A stretch of DNA of 64,000 nucleotides from Rhizobium sp. BT03. GTDB taxonomy: Bacteria; Pseudomonadota; Alphaproteobacteria; Rhizobiales; Rhizobiaceae. Location of the stretch: contig NZ_CP125640.1 in assembly GCF_030053155.1 (NCBI RefSeq), forward strand, positions 558,001 through 622,000, written 5' to 3'. The stretch's first letter is position 1; the number at the start of each line of letters is the position of its first letter. Shown here piece by piece: positions 18,575 through 26,647 of the stretch. The notes under the pieces are model-generated. The model was given only the letters and a program-made list of their open reading frames with translations, made no database searches and was not told the origin of the DNA. The position numbers were made by a program, and so were the translations under genes.

Positions 18575-19210
18575 TCAATCCTGCCTCGGCTGCGCGACGA
18601 GGTAAGAGCGAAACATGATCGTCAGCTGCTTTTCGGCCTCGTGAGCATCGGCAACGGACAAAATGCGGTGGCAGAAGGGCGGAACCGTTCCGTAAAGCGC
18701 TGCCGTCAGCGTTTGCGCCAGCAGGCCCGGATCGGCGAAACGGCCATTCCCTGATGTCGACAGCATCGCCTCGATGGCGCTTGCGCTTCGCCTGGCCGCC
18801 GCCTCGATCAACGCACGGGCGTCGAGTTCCATCGCGATGCGATAGAGGGCGGGAGAGACCTCGGCGCGCGCTATCTGCGTCTGAAGATAGGCCTTCACCA
18901 CGGCCTCGGCGATCATCTCTTTCGCAGGATACGGGTTGTGATCACCCGCCTTCTCGATGGCGCCGGCAAGCATGTCGAGGTGCCGCTCCAGCACCGCGAA
19001 GAGCAAAGCCTGCTTGTTCGGGAAATATTGGTACAGCGTTCCCACGGAAACGCCGGCACGAAGCGCCACCCGCGTGGTGTTCAGACGGATCAGGCCATCG
19101 CTCGCCAAAACCTGAAGGGTTGCCTCGAAAATGGCGTCCACGGTGGCGACGGCGCGGCCCTGACGCGGGGATTTCCGGGGGGTTAGCGGTGGCGGAGAAC
19201 CCGTTTCCAT
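18575..19210 (-). CDS. TetR-family transcriptional regulator
   Basis: Regulator of 211 aa. The N-terminal DNA-binding domain has TRVALRAGVSVGTLYQYFPN near residues 45-65, the canonical TetR recognition helix. The C-terminal ligand domain is not informative. ATG 19210 has GGA 7 bp upstream; a TTG four codons earlier is less likely. It is divergent from a short-chain dehydrogenase with a 108-bp gap, so it probably represses that gene. Confidence 0.9.
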   Translation of the reverse strand: METGSPPPLTPRKSPRQGRAVATVDAIFEATLQVLASDGLIRLNTTRVALRAGVSVGTLYQYFPNKQALLFAVLERHLDMLAGAIEKAGDHNPYPAKEMIAEAVVKAYLQTQIARAEVSPALYRIAMELDARALIEAAARRSASAIEAMLSTSGNGRFADPGLLAQTLTAALYGTVPPFCHRILSVADAHEAEKQLTIMFRSYLVAQPRQD

Positions 19211-19226
19211 AGGCGAATCCAAAAGC

Positions 19227-19240
19227 TGAAGGATGCTTCA
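19227..19240. promoter_or_regulatory. Candidate TetR operator (short dyad)
   Basis: TGAAG-GATG-CTTCA is a perfect 5+5 bp inverted repeat 17 bp upstream of the TetR start, in the gap shared with the dehydrogenase gene. It is short, so chance is possible. Confidence 0.3.
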
Positions 19241-19318
19241 TATATAACTTCCGGCCCCGCTGCTCCAGCAATCATGCACGTCATGCCGGGGTCGTTCAGA
19301 GAAGAATTGGAGACGAAT

Positions 19319-20057
19319 GTGGGTAAATTGGACGGAAAACTCGCTGTCATCACCGGCGGCAACTCGGGAATGGGACTGGCGACAGCCAAGCTCTTTGCAC
19401 GCGAAGGGGCAAAACTCGTGATCACCGGCCGCGATCAGGCGACGCTCGATGCTGCCGCGCAAAGCATCGGCAACGGCGTTGACGCCATCCGCAGCGATAT
19501 TTCCAGGATCGCTGATATTGACGCGCTTCGCGACCATATCGAGAAAAAGCACGGTCGCGTCGACATCATCTTTGCCAATGCCGGCGGGGCGAAGCCAAAC
19601 CTGTTCGAATACATGTCGGAGGAAGAATTCGATTTCTCGATCGCCAACACCTTCAAGGGAACCTACTTCACCGCTGCCGCTGATGCGTTCCGGCGGCTCG
19701 ATCATCCTCAATACCTCGACGCTCAGCAGACAAGGCCGCCCCTATGTCAGCGTCTACTCAGCGGGGAAAGCGGCCATTCGCTCACTGGCACGCTCGCTGA
19801 CCGTGGAACTGAGCGAGAAAGGGATACGCGTCAATGCCATGGCTCCCGGCTACATCGATACGGATCAGGCGCGCAAAGCCGGCGTGAGGGAGGAGATGAT
19901 CGAACAGACCAAGGTGCAGGTGCACGCCCAAATCCCCATGCACCGCAGCGGCACGATCGATGAGATCGCAAAGGCCGTCCTGTTTCTCGCCTCCGATGAC
20001 TCGGCCTACATCACGGGCTCGGAATTGTGCGTCGACGGTGGCTGGGCGCAGATCTGA
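19319..20057 (+). pseudogene. Short-chain dehydrogenase/reductase, disrupted by a frameshift
   Basis: Begins at GTG 19319 with GGAG 6 bp upstream. The N-terminal half has the SDR cofactor motif TGGNSGMG and NAGGAK. The frame breaks near 19672: after GTYFT the next frame continues as LPLMRSGGSIILNTSTLS, then the catalytic YSAGK and the C-terminal LCVDGGWAQI to 20057. Related proteins have about four residues (VQKA-like) between FT and LPL, so an 11-bp deletion would explain the shift. Neither frame alone makes a functional enzyme. Divergent TetR gene. Confidence 0.78.
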
Positions 20058-20125
20058 CGCCGCTTCGGCGCTCGTCGTGAGACGCGTCTGAAAAGACGCG
20101 CGGCGTTGCGGGAGGCCCTATTGTG

Positions 20126-20407
20126 TCAGAGGGCGCCGCGTTTGTATCGCGGCGTCCAGCCGCGGGTCATCCCGCGACTCATCGCCCCCTCCGCCAGCGC
20201 CAGTTGCTGGCGGAGATGTTTGCAGTCGTCGAGCAGCGAGCGGATCGCCGCCTTGGCATTGTCGTCGTGCCAGGCCAGCACTGCTTCGACTTCCCAGGCC
20301 GCATCTGGCCAAGCGGGATCAGGCCGGGCAGCATCGGGCCAAGCAGGATCAGGCAAGGCCGAACGGGGCCACATGGGATCGGCTTCCGGGATCTTCGCCG
20401 GCTGCAT
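20126..20407 (-). CDS. Small uncharacterised protein, second gene of an SOS-box operon
   Basis: Protein of 93 aa that I cannot assign to a named family. It has an N-terminal Pro/Asp/Trp-rich segment containing an internal repeat (DPAWPDAARPDPAWPDAAW, from a DNA repeat around 20300-20345) and a helical C-terminal half (AKAAIRSLLDDCKHLRQQLA) ending in a basic tail (RGWTPRYKRG). Its ATG overlaps the stop of the 56-aa gene upstream (TGATG), so the two are co-translated. The C-terminal helix-basic tail could contact nucleic acid, which is inference. Confidence 0.6.
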   Translation of the reverse strand: MQPAKIPEADPMWPRSALPDPAWPDAARPDPAWPDAAWEVEAVLAWHDDNAKAAIRSLLDDCKHLRQQLALAEGAMSRGMTRGWTPRYKRGAL

Positions 20408-20577
20408 CAGTTCAACGCCAATGGCAATTGAACCGGACGCGGCAAGGGAGGCAGCGGCCGGCTGAGTTCGACCTTCCTCTGCCAGGCGGCGCGTCGCAGC
20501 TGATCGCGCTCGCGCGCCGCACGCGAAGCTTCGACAAGGGCTAGGGCGTTGGCGATCACTTGTTCCGTATGCGTCAT
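20407..20577 (-). CDS. Small uncharacterised protein, first gene behind a LexA box
   Basis: Protein of 56 aa, predicted alpha-helical and Arg/Ala rich in the first half (VEASRAARERDQLRRAAWQ), proline rich at the end (RPLPPLPRPVQLPLALN). ATG 20577 follows GGAG by 6 bp. A GTTC-N7-GTTC element ends 14 bp upstream of the start codon, so expression should be LexA-repressed and DNA-damage inducible. Family unknown; too small for confident function. Confidence 0.6.
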   Translation of the reverse strand: MTHTEQVIANALALVEASRAARERDQLRRAAWQRKVELSRPLPPLPRPVQLPLALN

Positions 20578-20590
20578 GACCATCTCCAAT

Positions 20591-20605
20591 GTTCATGTTT
20601 TGTTC
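20591..20605 (-). promoter_or_regulatory. Alphaproteobacterial SOS (LexA) box
   Basis: GTTCATGTTTTGTTC is an exact GTTC-N7-GTTC direct repeat, the LexA-binding consensus of Rhizobium and other alphaproteobacteria. It lies 14 bp upstream of the 56-aa gene start, where bound LexA would block transcription. Confidence 0.75.
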
Positions 20606-20675
20606 TAAATTAGACTTTCAGCCGGAAAAGTCAAGTCGGGGATCTGCTGTTCAGGACGATGGATCAGATGGACGT

Positions 20676-20933
20676 TCAGTCCGCCGCTTCGATGACGGCG
20701 ATGCCGGCTTCCTGCGCGGCTCTGATAAAGGATGCTCTCACCTCTTCCGGCGGGAGATCGCCGATGATCGCATCCAGGCATGACTTCACGGCTTCGAAAT
20801 AGTCTTCGCCGTCATCGACCGGCCAATCGTGCAGCAGCGTGCGCGCGGCGTCCCACACAGAGTTAATAACGGCATAATGGCCGAGCCCCACTGAGGCCAA
20901 GCCGACCGGTCGAAAATGTGCCGTCTGTCTCAC
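20676..20933 (-). CDS. DUF982 family protein
   Basis: Protein of 85 aa matching the Rhizobiales-specific DUF982 pattern: a beta-rich start (HFRPVGLASVGLG), then INSVWDAARTLLHDWP, a central SCLDAI and the C-terminal ASFIRAAQEAGIAVIE. Function unknown. The start is a GTG overlapping the stop of a short upstream frame; no strong ribosome site is present, so the start is uncertain. Confidence 0.7.
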   Translation of the reverse strand: MRQTAHFRPVGLASVGLGHYAVINSVWDAARTLLHDWPVDDGEDYFEAVKSCLDAIIGDLPPEEVRASFIRAAQEAGIAVIEAAD

Positions 20934-21321
20934 TTTACTACAGCTTTTCCAATTTCGGTGAGCTTACGAGTTAGAGATGCAATTTGCATGCCGTGGGGCG
21001 GGCGGGAACCGACATGCTCCTCGCCCCCTCCAGCCAGGCGCTTTGAGCACGCGCAACGCTTGAAGCGTCCCGATCGGCCCCGAGAAACCCGCGCCCAGTT
21101 ACCAAACGACAGATTATGGTAAATATCAGGCTTCACCCTCCTGTTCCCCTCATTAAAATCCGGACTTTGCCTAGTATTCTATAGAATTTATAGCAACGAA
21201 TCGACTTTTCCGGAAGCAACAGCCAGAATATTCATTCATTGATTGCGCCAAAGGTGGACGAGGAAGCATCCAGACCGTACAGTATCATTCCTTGCACGCG
21301 GCGGATCTGGGAGGACGCGCG
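20934..21321. other. Intergenic region, no supported gene
   Basis: 388 bp between the leftward DUF982 gene and the rightward cyclase. A 68-codon minus-strand frame (20930-21136) abuts the DUF982 GTG start but looks like composition shadow except perhaps its last 19 codons. AT-rich tracts around 21150-21215 (TATTCTATAGAATTTATAG) probably hold the cyclase promoter. Confidence 0.4.
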
Positions 21322-22149
21322 ATGCCTATTTTCATGGACCGGCACTTTCTCGAGGGAATTTCGGCGGCCGACGTTGCCCAGGCGCATCGCATGGATCTCG
21401 ACATTCAGGATCGCTACGGCGTCAAGTTCCTCACCTATTGGTTCGACCAGCGGCGCGGGACTGCCTTCTGTCTCATCGATGCTCCCGACATGGAAACCGC
21501 CCAATGTGTGCATCGCGAGGCGCACGGCTTCGTCGCCGGCGAGGTCGTCGAAGTGGCTTTATCCGCGGTCGAGGCTTTTCTCGGCCGCATTCATGACCCC
21601 GAGCCGGCGCCTGGCCAATCCTCCGCCGATATAGATCCCGGCCACAGGGCAATCCTCTTTACCGATATCGTCGGCTCGACCGCGATGACGGCACGGCTCG
21701 GCGACCGCATCGGGACCGAAATGGTGAGAGCCCATGACGCGATCGTGCGCCGATGCCTCGGCCAGAATTCCGGCCGCGAAGTGAAGCACACCGGCGATGG
21801 CATCATGGCGGCCTTTTCCTCGACAACGGCGGCCGTCGAATGCGCCATGGCGATCCAAAAGGAATTCCAGCTTTACAACGGCGGCAACACCGAGCCGATC
21901 CATATCCGCATCGGGCTGGATTGCGGCGAGCCGGTCGAGGACAGCAACGACCTGTTCGGCTCGACCGTACAACTCGCCGCACGGCTCTGTGCGGCCGCTT
22001 CCAGCGACCAAATCCTCGTCTCGGAGAATATCTTTCGGGAATATGGTGCCGCCGATCTCTTCGGTCATGCCTCGCGCCGACGCCTCAAGGGCTTTTCGAA
22101 GCCGATGATGGTCTTCCGGTGCGACTGGGCGAATGGCGGGCTTGCTTGA
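21322..22149 (+). CDS. DUF4242 domain fused to a class III adenylate/guanylate cyclase
   Basis: Protein of 275 aa. Residues 1-90 match DUF4242, a ferredoxin-like domain related to a nickel-binding protein of Streptomyces (MPIFMDRHFLEGISAADV, then RYGVKFLTYWFD and HREAHGFVAGEVVEV). Residues 110-275 are a class III nucleotide cyclase catalytic domain: ILFTDIVGSTAMTARLGDR with the metal Asp, VKHTGDGIMAAF with the second Asp, and NDLFGSTVQLAARLCAAA. No membrane helix. GGAGGA at 21310-21315 sets the start at 21322. Likely a soluble cyclase whose N-terminal domain senses a metal or small ligand. Confidence 0.88.
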   Translation: MPIFMDRHFLEGISAADVAQAHRMDLDIQDRYGVKFLTYWFDQRRGTAFCLIDAPDMETAQCVHREAHGFVAGEVVEVALSAVEAFLGRIHDPEPAPGQSSADIDPGHRAILFTDIVGSTAMTARLGDRIGTEMVRAHDAIVRRCLGQNSGREVKHTGDGIMAAFSSTTAAVECAMAIQKEFQLYNGGNTEPIHIRIGLDCGEPVEDSNDLFGSTVQLAARLCAAASSDQILVSENIFREYGAADLFGHASRRRLKGFSKPMMVFRCDWANGGLA

Positions 22150-22255
22150 GGTTCCGCCAAAATCCCCCACGGTCGCCTCTGCCTCATGCAGATGTTTGTC
22201 GTCACGCTTTTTTGGCGAAGAAATAGACGTCCGGCAGGCAGCCGCCATCAAAACC

Positions 22256-22290
22256 AAAACGCGCCGCAGATGATCTGACGGCGCGTTTTT
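22256..22290. terminator. Strong intrinsic terminator between convergent genes
   Basis: AAAACGCGCCG (22256-22266) pairs perfectly with CGGCGCGTTTT (22279-22289), and the 12-base loop contains a second stem CAGAT-G-ATCTG. T-runs flank the right side and A-runs the left, so it can stop transcription from both the cyclase and the DUF982 gene. Confidence 0.85.
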
Positions 22291-22304
22291 GTTCATTCTC
22301 TCTA

Positions 22305-22598
22305 TCAGGCATTGCCGATATTTCGATCGCCCATCAGCTGCTCGAATTTAGGGGCGCCCTCGACCTTGGCAAGCACACCAGACATCTTCAGAAAACGCCG
22401 GAAATTCTCGCGCGCAGCGCTCAGCGGGAAGCGCCCGCTGGCGGTGTCTCTGCACGCCTTCAACAGCGTGTCATATGCCAGACCTCGTTTGTCCTCCGGC
22501 CATTCATCCAGAAAATCGAAGATTTCATCGAGACATGTGATCTCCGCGATGAAATGTTGACGATGAAGCAAAACCGGATCGAACCGAGTTTCCGTCAT
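22305..22598 (-). CDS. DUF982 family protein
   Basis: Protein of 97 aa, second DUF982 member of the window. Matching parts are EITCLDEIFDFLDEWPEDKRG, LLKACRDTASGRFPLSAARE and a C-terminal extension to GDRNIGNA. ATG 22598 has GGAGG upstream. Function unknown. It ends at a bidirectional terminator and is preceded by an AT-rich region, so it is a monocistronic unit. Confidence 0.75.
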   Translation of the reverse strand: MTETRFDPVLLHRQHFIAEITCLDEIFDFLDEWPEDKRGLAYDTLLKACRDTASGRFPLSAARENFRRFLKMSGVLAKVEGAPKFEQLMGDRNIGNA

Positions 22599-22906
22599 AG
22601 TATCCTCCCATTTATATTACTTTTTTATGGCATAATATTACTGAAAAACCTTGATTCATTCAAGACAAAATCGGCCACCCTTACCCAAAAGCATCCGCAA
22701 CTACTTCCATAACGGCAGAATAGCCCGATGAGCTTATCTTGAGTGAATTGATCAGCGATCAAGGTTCAAACGCACATGCTCAAGGTTGGCTGACCCATCG
22801 CACACGTGTTCAGCTAAGCGTGATCGAGCGCGCCGGAAGTTTTCGTATAGGCTCGTGACGGCGTGGTAGATTGTGACCAAGATCAACTCCGCAAGGGAGA
22901 GCCCAG
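22599..22906. other. Intergenic region, no supported gene
   Basis: 308 bp between divergent small genes. The part near 22610-22650 is AT-rich (TTTATATTACTTTTTTATGGCATAATATTACTG) and probably contains the DUF982 promoter. I see no ORF, RNA or repeat that I can support. Confidence 0.4.
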
Positions 22907-23089
22907 ATGAATCGATTTCTGACATTTGTCGCAGCCGGGGCGCTGCTCGGCGCGTCCGCGATTACGGCTTCCTGCACCTCGCCCGGCAAGCCCGATCGCG
23001 AGGATTTTCAGTACCAACGGGATACATCGATCAACCCGGCCTGCGCGGGCGGCTTCAGGCCCGGCAACGCGCGCTCGTGCAGTTATTGA
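22907..23089 (+). CDS. Small exported protein, possible lipoprotein
   Basis: Protein of 60 aa with an N-terminal signal peptide (MNRFLTFVAAGALLGASAI) followed by TASC, a marginal lipobox. The short mature part contains three more cysteines or polar residues (NPACAGG, RSCSY). AAGGGAGAG precedes the ATG. It resembles the tiny lipoproteins common in Rhizobiales but I cannot name a family. Confidence 0.6.
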   Translation: MNRFLTFVAAGALLGASAITASCTSPGKPDREDFQYQRDTSINPACAGGFRPGNARSCSY

Positions 23090-23210
23090 ATACCCCGGCG
23101 GCCCGACATTCGTTCAGCGCCTCGCGGCGATTGCCGGGCCGCCGAAGCAAGCCGCTGCCGAACCCCGCTTTGCGGGAGCGCCGCCGCGTTGCAGCAATAG
23201 GAGTGGTTAG

Positions 23211-23235
23211 GGAACCGCAAGCCCGCCCCGCAGTT
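23211..23235 (+). promoter_or_regulatory. EcfG (RpoE2)-type promoter upstream of a 24-aa membrane peptide gene
   Basis: GGAAC at 23211-23215, 16 bp spacer, AGTT at 23232-23235. The consensus for the alphaproteobacterial general-stress sigma factor is GGAAC-N16/17-cGTT, so only one base deviates. The small gene starts 50 bp downstream. Confidence 0.6.
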
Positions 23236-23284
23236 AAGTCAACGGGTCACGGTTGGCTCAATTCAAACAGGAGAACGGTTCCCA

Positions 23285-23359
23285 ATGAACAATTTGATCT
23301 GGCTTGTCGGCGCTGTCGTCATCGTGCTCGCAATTTTGAGCTTCTTTGGCTTTCGCTGA
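23285..23359 (+). CDS. 24-residue single-span membrane peptide
   Basis: Very short ORF: MNNLIWLVGAVVIVL, then AILSFFGFR and a UGA stop at 23357-23359. Almost the whole peptide is one hydrophobic helix with a polar start and Arg end. A CAGGAGAA ribosome site lies about 10 bp upstream, and an EcfG-type promoter lies at 23211-23235. I recall near-identical tiny peptides annotated in other Rhizobium genomes, which supports it being real. Probably a stress-induced inner-membrane peptide; function unknown. Confidence 0.6.
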   Translation: MNNLIWLVGAVVIVLAILSFFGFR

Positions 23360-23591
23360 TTTAAAGACCTTGCTGATGTAAATCGCGGCGATGGGGCCTT
23401 ATCTCCACGGCGATCGGATGGAGATGGCACCCGCTGGCGCCGATGGATCGATAAGCTTGGGAGCGACTTGTCTCTCGTGGCCGGACGTTATTTGCGCGCC
23501 TTGTCCGCCGAGGTCGACCCGCGCTCCATCGCGTGATTCGTCAAAAAGAGGCCGAGGCGATATCGGATTGCGGTCCTATGCCGCTGGCCGC

Positions 23592-25106
23592 TTAAGTCGG
23601 AGTCTTTCCGGCATTAGCTGGCGCTCCGAACCAGTTGTTCATCGCCTCGCGGAGGCCATCCGTCGTCCCCTCGCCCACCCAGGCCACATAGCCATCGGGC
23701 CGGATCAGCACTGCGGTTGGGGCGGAGACTGCGCCCAGCGCCGGCAGTTCCCATGCGCCGTCATAGCCCGCGTCAACCAGTTGGACGCGGCCTGCCCATC
23801 GCGCGATGTTAAGGCTGCCGGGTGCGCCGAGATTCAAGAGCAGTGGCCGCGCATTTTGAAGCAGCGCATAGACGCGGTGCCGGCCATCGGGCGTGGTGAG
23901 GTCGAGGTCGGGCATGCGGCGGCCGAGCAGCGGATGCCCCTCGCCGAGGTCGTAATGGATCGCCAGCCCGGACATTTCGGCGGCGATCTTCTTGCGTGGC
24001 TCGTCCGTCGCGAGGAGTTCCAAGACGATGTCCCGCAAGGCTTCGGTGCGGTCATCGGTCCGTTGCAGCGCGACCTGCGCCATCGTCGTGCGCAGCACGC
24101 GGGCGGCCACTGGATGGCGCTCGGCATGATAGGTGTCGAGCAGGCTTTCAGGCGAAGTTCCCTTCACCACTTGCGCCAGCTTCCAGCCGAGATTGACGGC
24201 ATCCTGCACACCGGTGTTGAGACCCTGCCCGCCCACCGGAGAATGCACATGCGCGGCATCGCCGGCTAAGAAAATCCGGCCCTTGCGGTAGGCCTCGGCC
24301 TGCCGCGACATGTCGGTGAACCTGGAAATCCACCTCAGGCCATGGATGCCATAATCCGTCCCGCAGGCGGCGATGAGGGCCTCCTTAAGATCGCCGAGCG
24401 TCGGCTCGGTCGTGCCGCCGGCAGTCTCTTCCGTCACCATGACATTGATCGGACCTTCGCTGGCGAAGACGACCTTGCCGTCACGGATTTCGTATTCCTC
24501 CCGGCCGAAGGCATGCATGCCGAGCGCCGTCCGATGGACGCCGAGCGGCGGCGGCTCCTCCATCTCGGCCTCGGCGAGAATATTGCTGGTCGTCGCATCC
24601 CATCCCGGAAATTCAATGCCGGCGATCTTGCGAACCAGACTGCGGCCGCCATCGCAGCCGACGAGGTAGGCTGCCCTGAGCTTGAAACCATCGGAGAGTT
24701 CGATGGTGACGCCGGTGTCGTCCTGCGCAAATCCGGTCAACTCGCGGCCACGATAGATCGTCACCGGCAGTTCGCCGATCCATCCGGCCAGAATGCGCTC
24801 GATATGCTTCTGCCGCAGCGCCAGCCCATAATTGTGCCGGGTCGGAAAATCGCTGATATCGAGCCGCGTCACGGCGAACCCGGTGACCTGGGCGATCTGC
24901 CCTTCCACGAGGAACCGGTCGACCACGCCCCGCTGATCGAGAACCTCGAGCGTGCGCGCGCTCAGCCCGCCGGCGCGCGAACCGACGACCTCCTGGTTCG
25001 GCCGGCGCTCGACGATGGCGACGTCGACACCTGCCAGGGCCAATTCGCCCGCCAGCATCAGCCCCGTCGGCCCGCCTCCGGCAATCACGACGGCATGTTC
25101 TCTCAT
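23592..25106 (-). CDS. FAD-dependent monooxygenase (PheA/TfdB, aromatic hydroxylase type)
   Basis: Flavoprotein of 504 aa with all three family motifs: VIAGGGPTGLMLAGELALAG at the N-terminus, CDGGRSLVRKIAGI near residue 160, and RIFLAGDAAHVHSPVGGQGL near 280. The C-terminal thioredoxin-like domain is complete (PTAVLIRPDGYVAWVGEG). ATG 25106 has GAGGAG 7 bp upstream. Members hydroxylate phenols, polyketides or rifamycins; substrate not deducible. The LysR gene 117 bp upstream on the same strand may control it. Confidence 0.9.
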   Translation of the reverse strand: MREHAVVIAGGGPTGLMLAGELALAGVDVAIVERRPNQEVVGSRAGGLSARTLEVLDQRGVVDRFLVEGQIAQVTGFAVTRLDISDFPTRHNYGLALRQKHIERILAGWIGELPVTIYRGRELTGFAQDDTGVTIELSDGFKLRAAYLVGCDGGRSLVRKIAGIEFPGWDATTSNILAEAEMEEPPPLGVHRTALGMHAFGREEYEIRDGKVVFASEGPINVMVTEETAGGTTEPTLGDLKEALIAACGTDYGIHGLRWISRFTDMSRQAEAYRKGRIFLAGDAAHVHSPVGGQGLNTGVQDAVNLGWKLAQVVKGTSPESLLDTYHAERHPVAARVLRTTMAQVALQRTDDRTEALRDIVLELLATDEPRKKIAAEMSGLAIHYDLGEGHPLLGRRMPDLDLTTPDGRHRVYALLQNARPLLLNLGAPGSLNIARWAGRVQLVDAGYDGAWELPALGAVSAPTAVLIRPDGYVAWVGEGTTDGLREAMNNWFGAPANAGKTPT

Positions 25107-25223
25107 CCGCAAACTCCTCCGTTCCGACTGTCCGAGGGCGATATAGGGGCTTCAGTGCTTCCGGGAAGCCAAATTGATCGGGCGTGCATGCCGTCGATCT
25201 GGGCTGGCGCAGGCCGTTCCCTA

Positions 25224-26084
25224 TCAGGCTGGCTCGTGAGCCCGCTCACAAAGCCATGCGCAGAGCTGCCTGGGCGCGGGACGGGAGTCGCCGGCGCGCA
25301 TCAACGCGAAATGCCAGGCCGGCCCGGTCAGCACATATGGGAAGGGTGCGATCAGCAGTCCTTTCTCCAAAAGCGGTCGAAACAAGGACGGCGACAACAG
25401 CGCCACGCCGACACCTGCCACCGCCGCACTGGCGTCCAATTCGTGCGTGGGATAATCGACCATCGCAAACCGCAGAGCCGGCGGCGTCTCGCATTGAGCA
25501 CCCTGGAACCAGGCATCCCAATCCGGATGCGGCAAAAGCTCGAAATCGGCCAGCCCCTCCGGTCCGTTCAGGGTTCTCGTTCCAAGCAGTGAGGGCGCCA
25601 GCATCGGAGTTGCCTCGACCGGGGCGAGCTGATATTCGTCAAGCCCTTCCCATCCGCCACGCCCTGTCCGTATGGCGACGTCAAATGCGCTGGGATCGCG
25701 AATATCGGCGGAGACGTCGACCTCGATCGGTGATGTTCCCACGGAGGGATAGCGGGACAGCCGCGGGGCGAGCCAGCGCGAGGCGAATGTCGGCGGCGCC
25801 GTCAGCCGGAGCGGTGGCATGGCCGCCTGGAACTCATCAAGCGCGCCGGCAATGCCATCCAATGCCGCCCGAATTCGGCCCGCCAGAACAGCGGCGGCAG
25901 CCGTCGGCACAACGCGGCGCCCGGCGCGCCGGAACAGCGGCTGGCCAAGTTCGGTCTCCAACGACCGGGTACGCAGGCTGACGGCCGCTGGGGTGAGGCA
26001 CAAACGCTCGGCCGCACGGGCAAAGCTGCCGGCAGAAACGCACGCTTCCAGAATTCGCAAGGACTCCAACGGCGGCCGCATCAT
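25224..26084 (-). CDS. LysR-family transcriptional regulator (GcvA-like)
   Basis: Regulator of 286 aa. The HTH reads FARAAERLCLTPAAVSLRTR near residues 21-40, followed by LETELGQPLFRRAGRRVVPT. The effector domain includes LRLTAPPTFASRWLAPRLSR, characteristic of the GcvA/AmpR branch. Tandem ATGs at 26084 and 26081 are both possible starts. It is divergent from a DUF3237 gene and lies upstream of the monooxygenase; either or both may be targets. Confidence 0.9.
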   Translation of the reverse strand: MMRPPLESLRILEACVSAGSFARAAERLCLTPAAVSLRTRSLETELGQPLFRRAGRRVVPTAAAAVLAGRIRAALDGIAGALDEFQAAMPPLRLTAPPTFASRWLAPRLSRYPSVGTSPIEVDVSADIRDPSAFDVAIRTGRGGWEGLDEYQLAPVEATPMLAPSLLGTRTLNGPEGLADFELLPHPDWDAWFQGAQCETPPALRFAMVDYPTHELDASAAVAGVGVALLSPSLFRPLLEKGLLIAPFPYVLTGPAWHFALMRAGDSRPAPRQLCAWLCERAHEPA

Positions 26085-26188
26085 CTCTTCGCTTTTGATG
26101 AGTTTTTCTTGTGATGCTCACAAGCAAAGCGCGTTTTTGGGACAGAGCGCTTGCAGCTAGGGTTGAAGTCAACAATAGGCGATCTGAC

Positions 26189-26647
26189 ATGACCCTGCAA
26201 TCTCGGCCCTTATTCAGACTTTTCATGACACTTCATCCGGCGTTGGAGCTCGGCCAGACGCCGGCCGGAGGTCGCCGCATATTTTCCGTTTCCGGCGGAT
26301 ATTTTGAGGGCGAGCGCCTGAAGGGCGAAGTGTCGCCGCTGATTGGCTCCGATCTCCTGCTTGCGCGCGCAGACGGTACGTTTCAGCAGGATGTCAGGCT
26401 CCTGCTCGTCACCGATGACGGCGATTTGATCTTGATGACCTATCGCGGCATCAGGCGCTCCACCCTGGCGGTTGACGAGCGTCTGGCGCGCGGCGAAGCG
26501 GTTGACGCCTCCGAATATTATCTGCGGACAACTCCTTATTTCGAGACGGCCGCGCCACGGCACGCGTGGCTCAACCAAATCGTCGCCGTTGCGCAGGGCG
26601 GACGGTGTCCGGGCGGCGTTGAGTATGACGTATTTGAAATTCTCTAG
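26189..26647 (+). CDS. DUF3237 family protein
   Basis: Protein of 152 aa. It fits DUF3237, a small beta-barrel family: FRLFMTLHPALELGQTPAGG at the start, GGYFEGERLKGEV, GSDLLLARADGTFQQDVR, DLILMTYRGIR and SEYYLRTTPYFETAAPRHAW. No signal peptide. Function unknown, though the family often neighbours redox or aromatic-degradation genes, as here. The ATG at 26189 is 104 bp from the divergent LysR gene. Confidence 0.82.
   Translation: MTLQSRPLFRLFMTLHPALELGQTPAGGRRIFSVSGGYFEGERLKGEVSPLIGSDLLLARADGTFQQDVRLLLVTDDGDLILMTYRGIRRSTLAVDERLARGEAVDASEYYLRTTPYFETAAPRHAWLNQIVAVAQGGRCPGGVEYDVFEIL

Noticed and set aside
20930..21136. 68-codon minus-strand frame overlapping the GTG start of the first DUF982 gene
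   Set aside because: No ribosome site, biased composition and no family; only the last 19 codons (MQIASLTRKLTEIGKAVVK) look protein-like, too little to support a gene.
24342..25592. 416-codon plus-strand frame opposite the FAD monooxygenase and LysR end
   Set aside because: Spans the gap between two genes of the other strand and has no domain; explained by codon bias.
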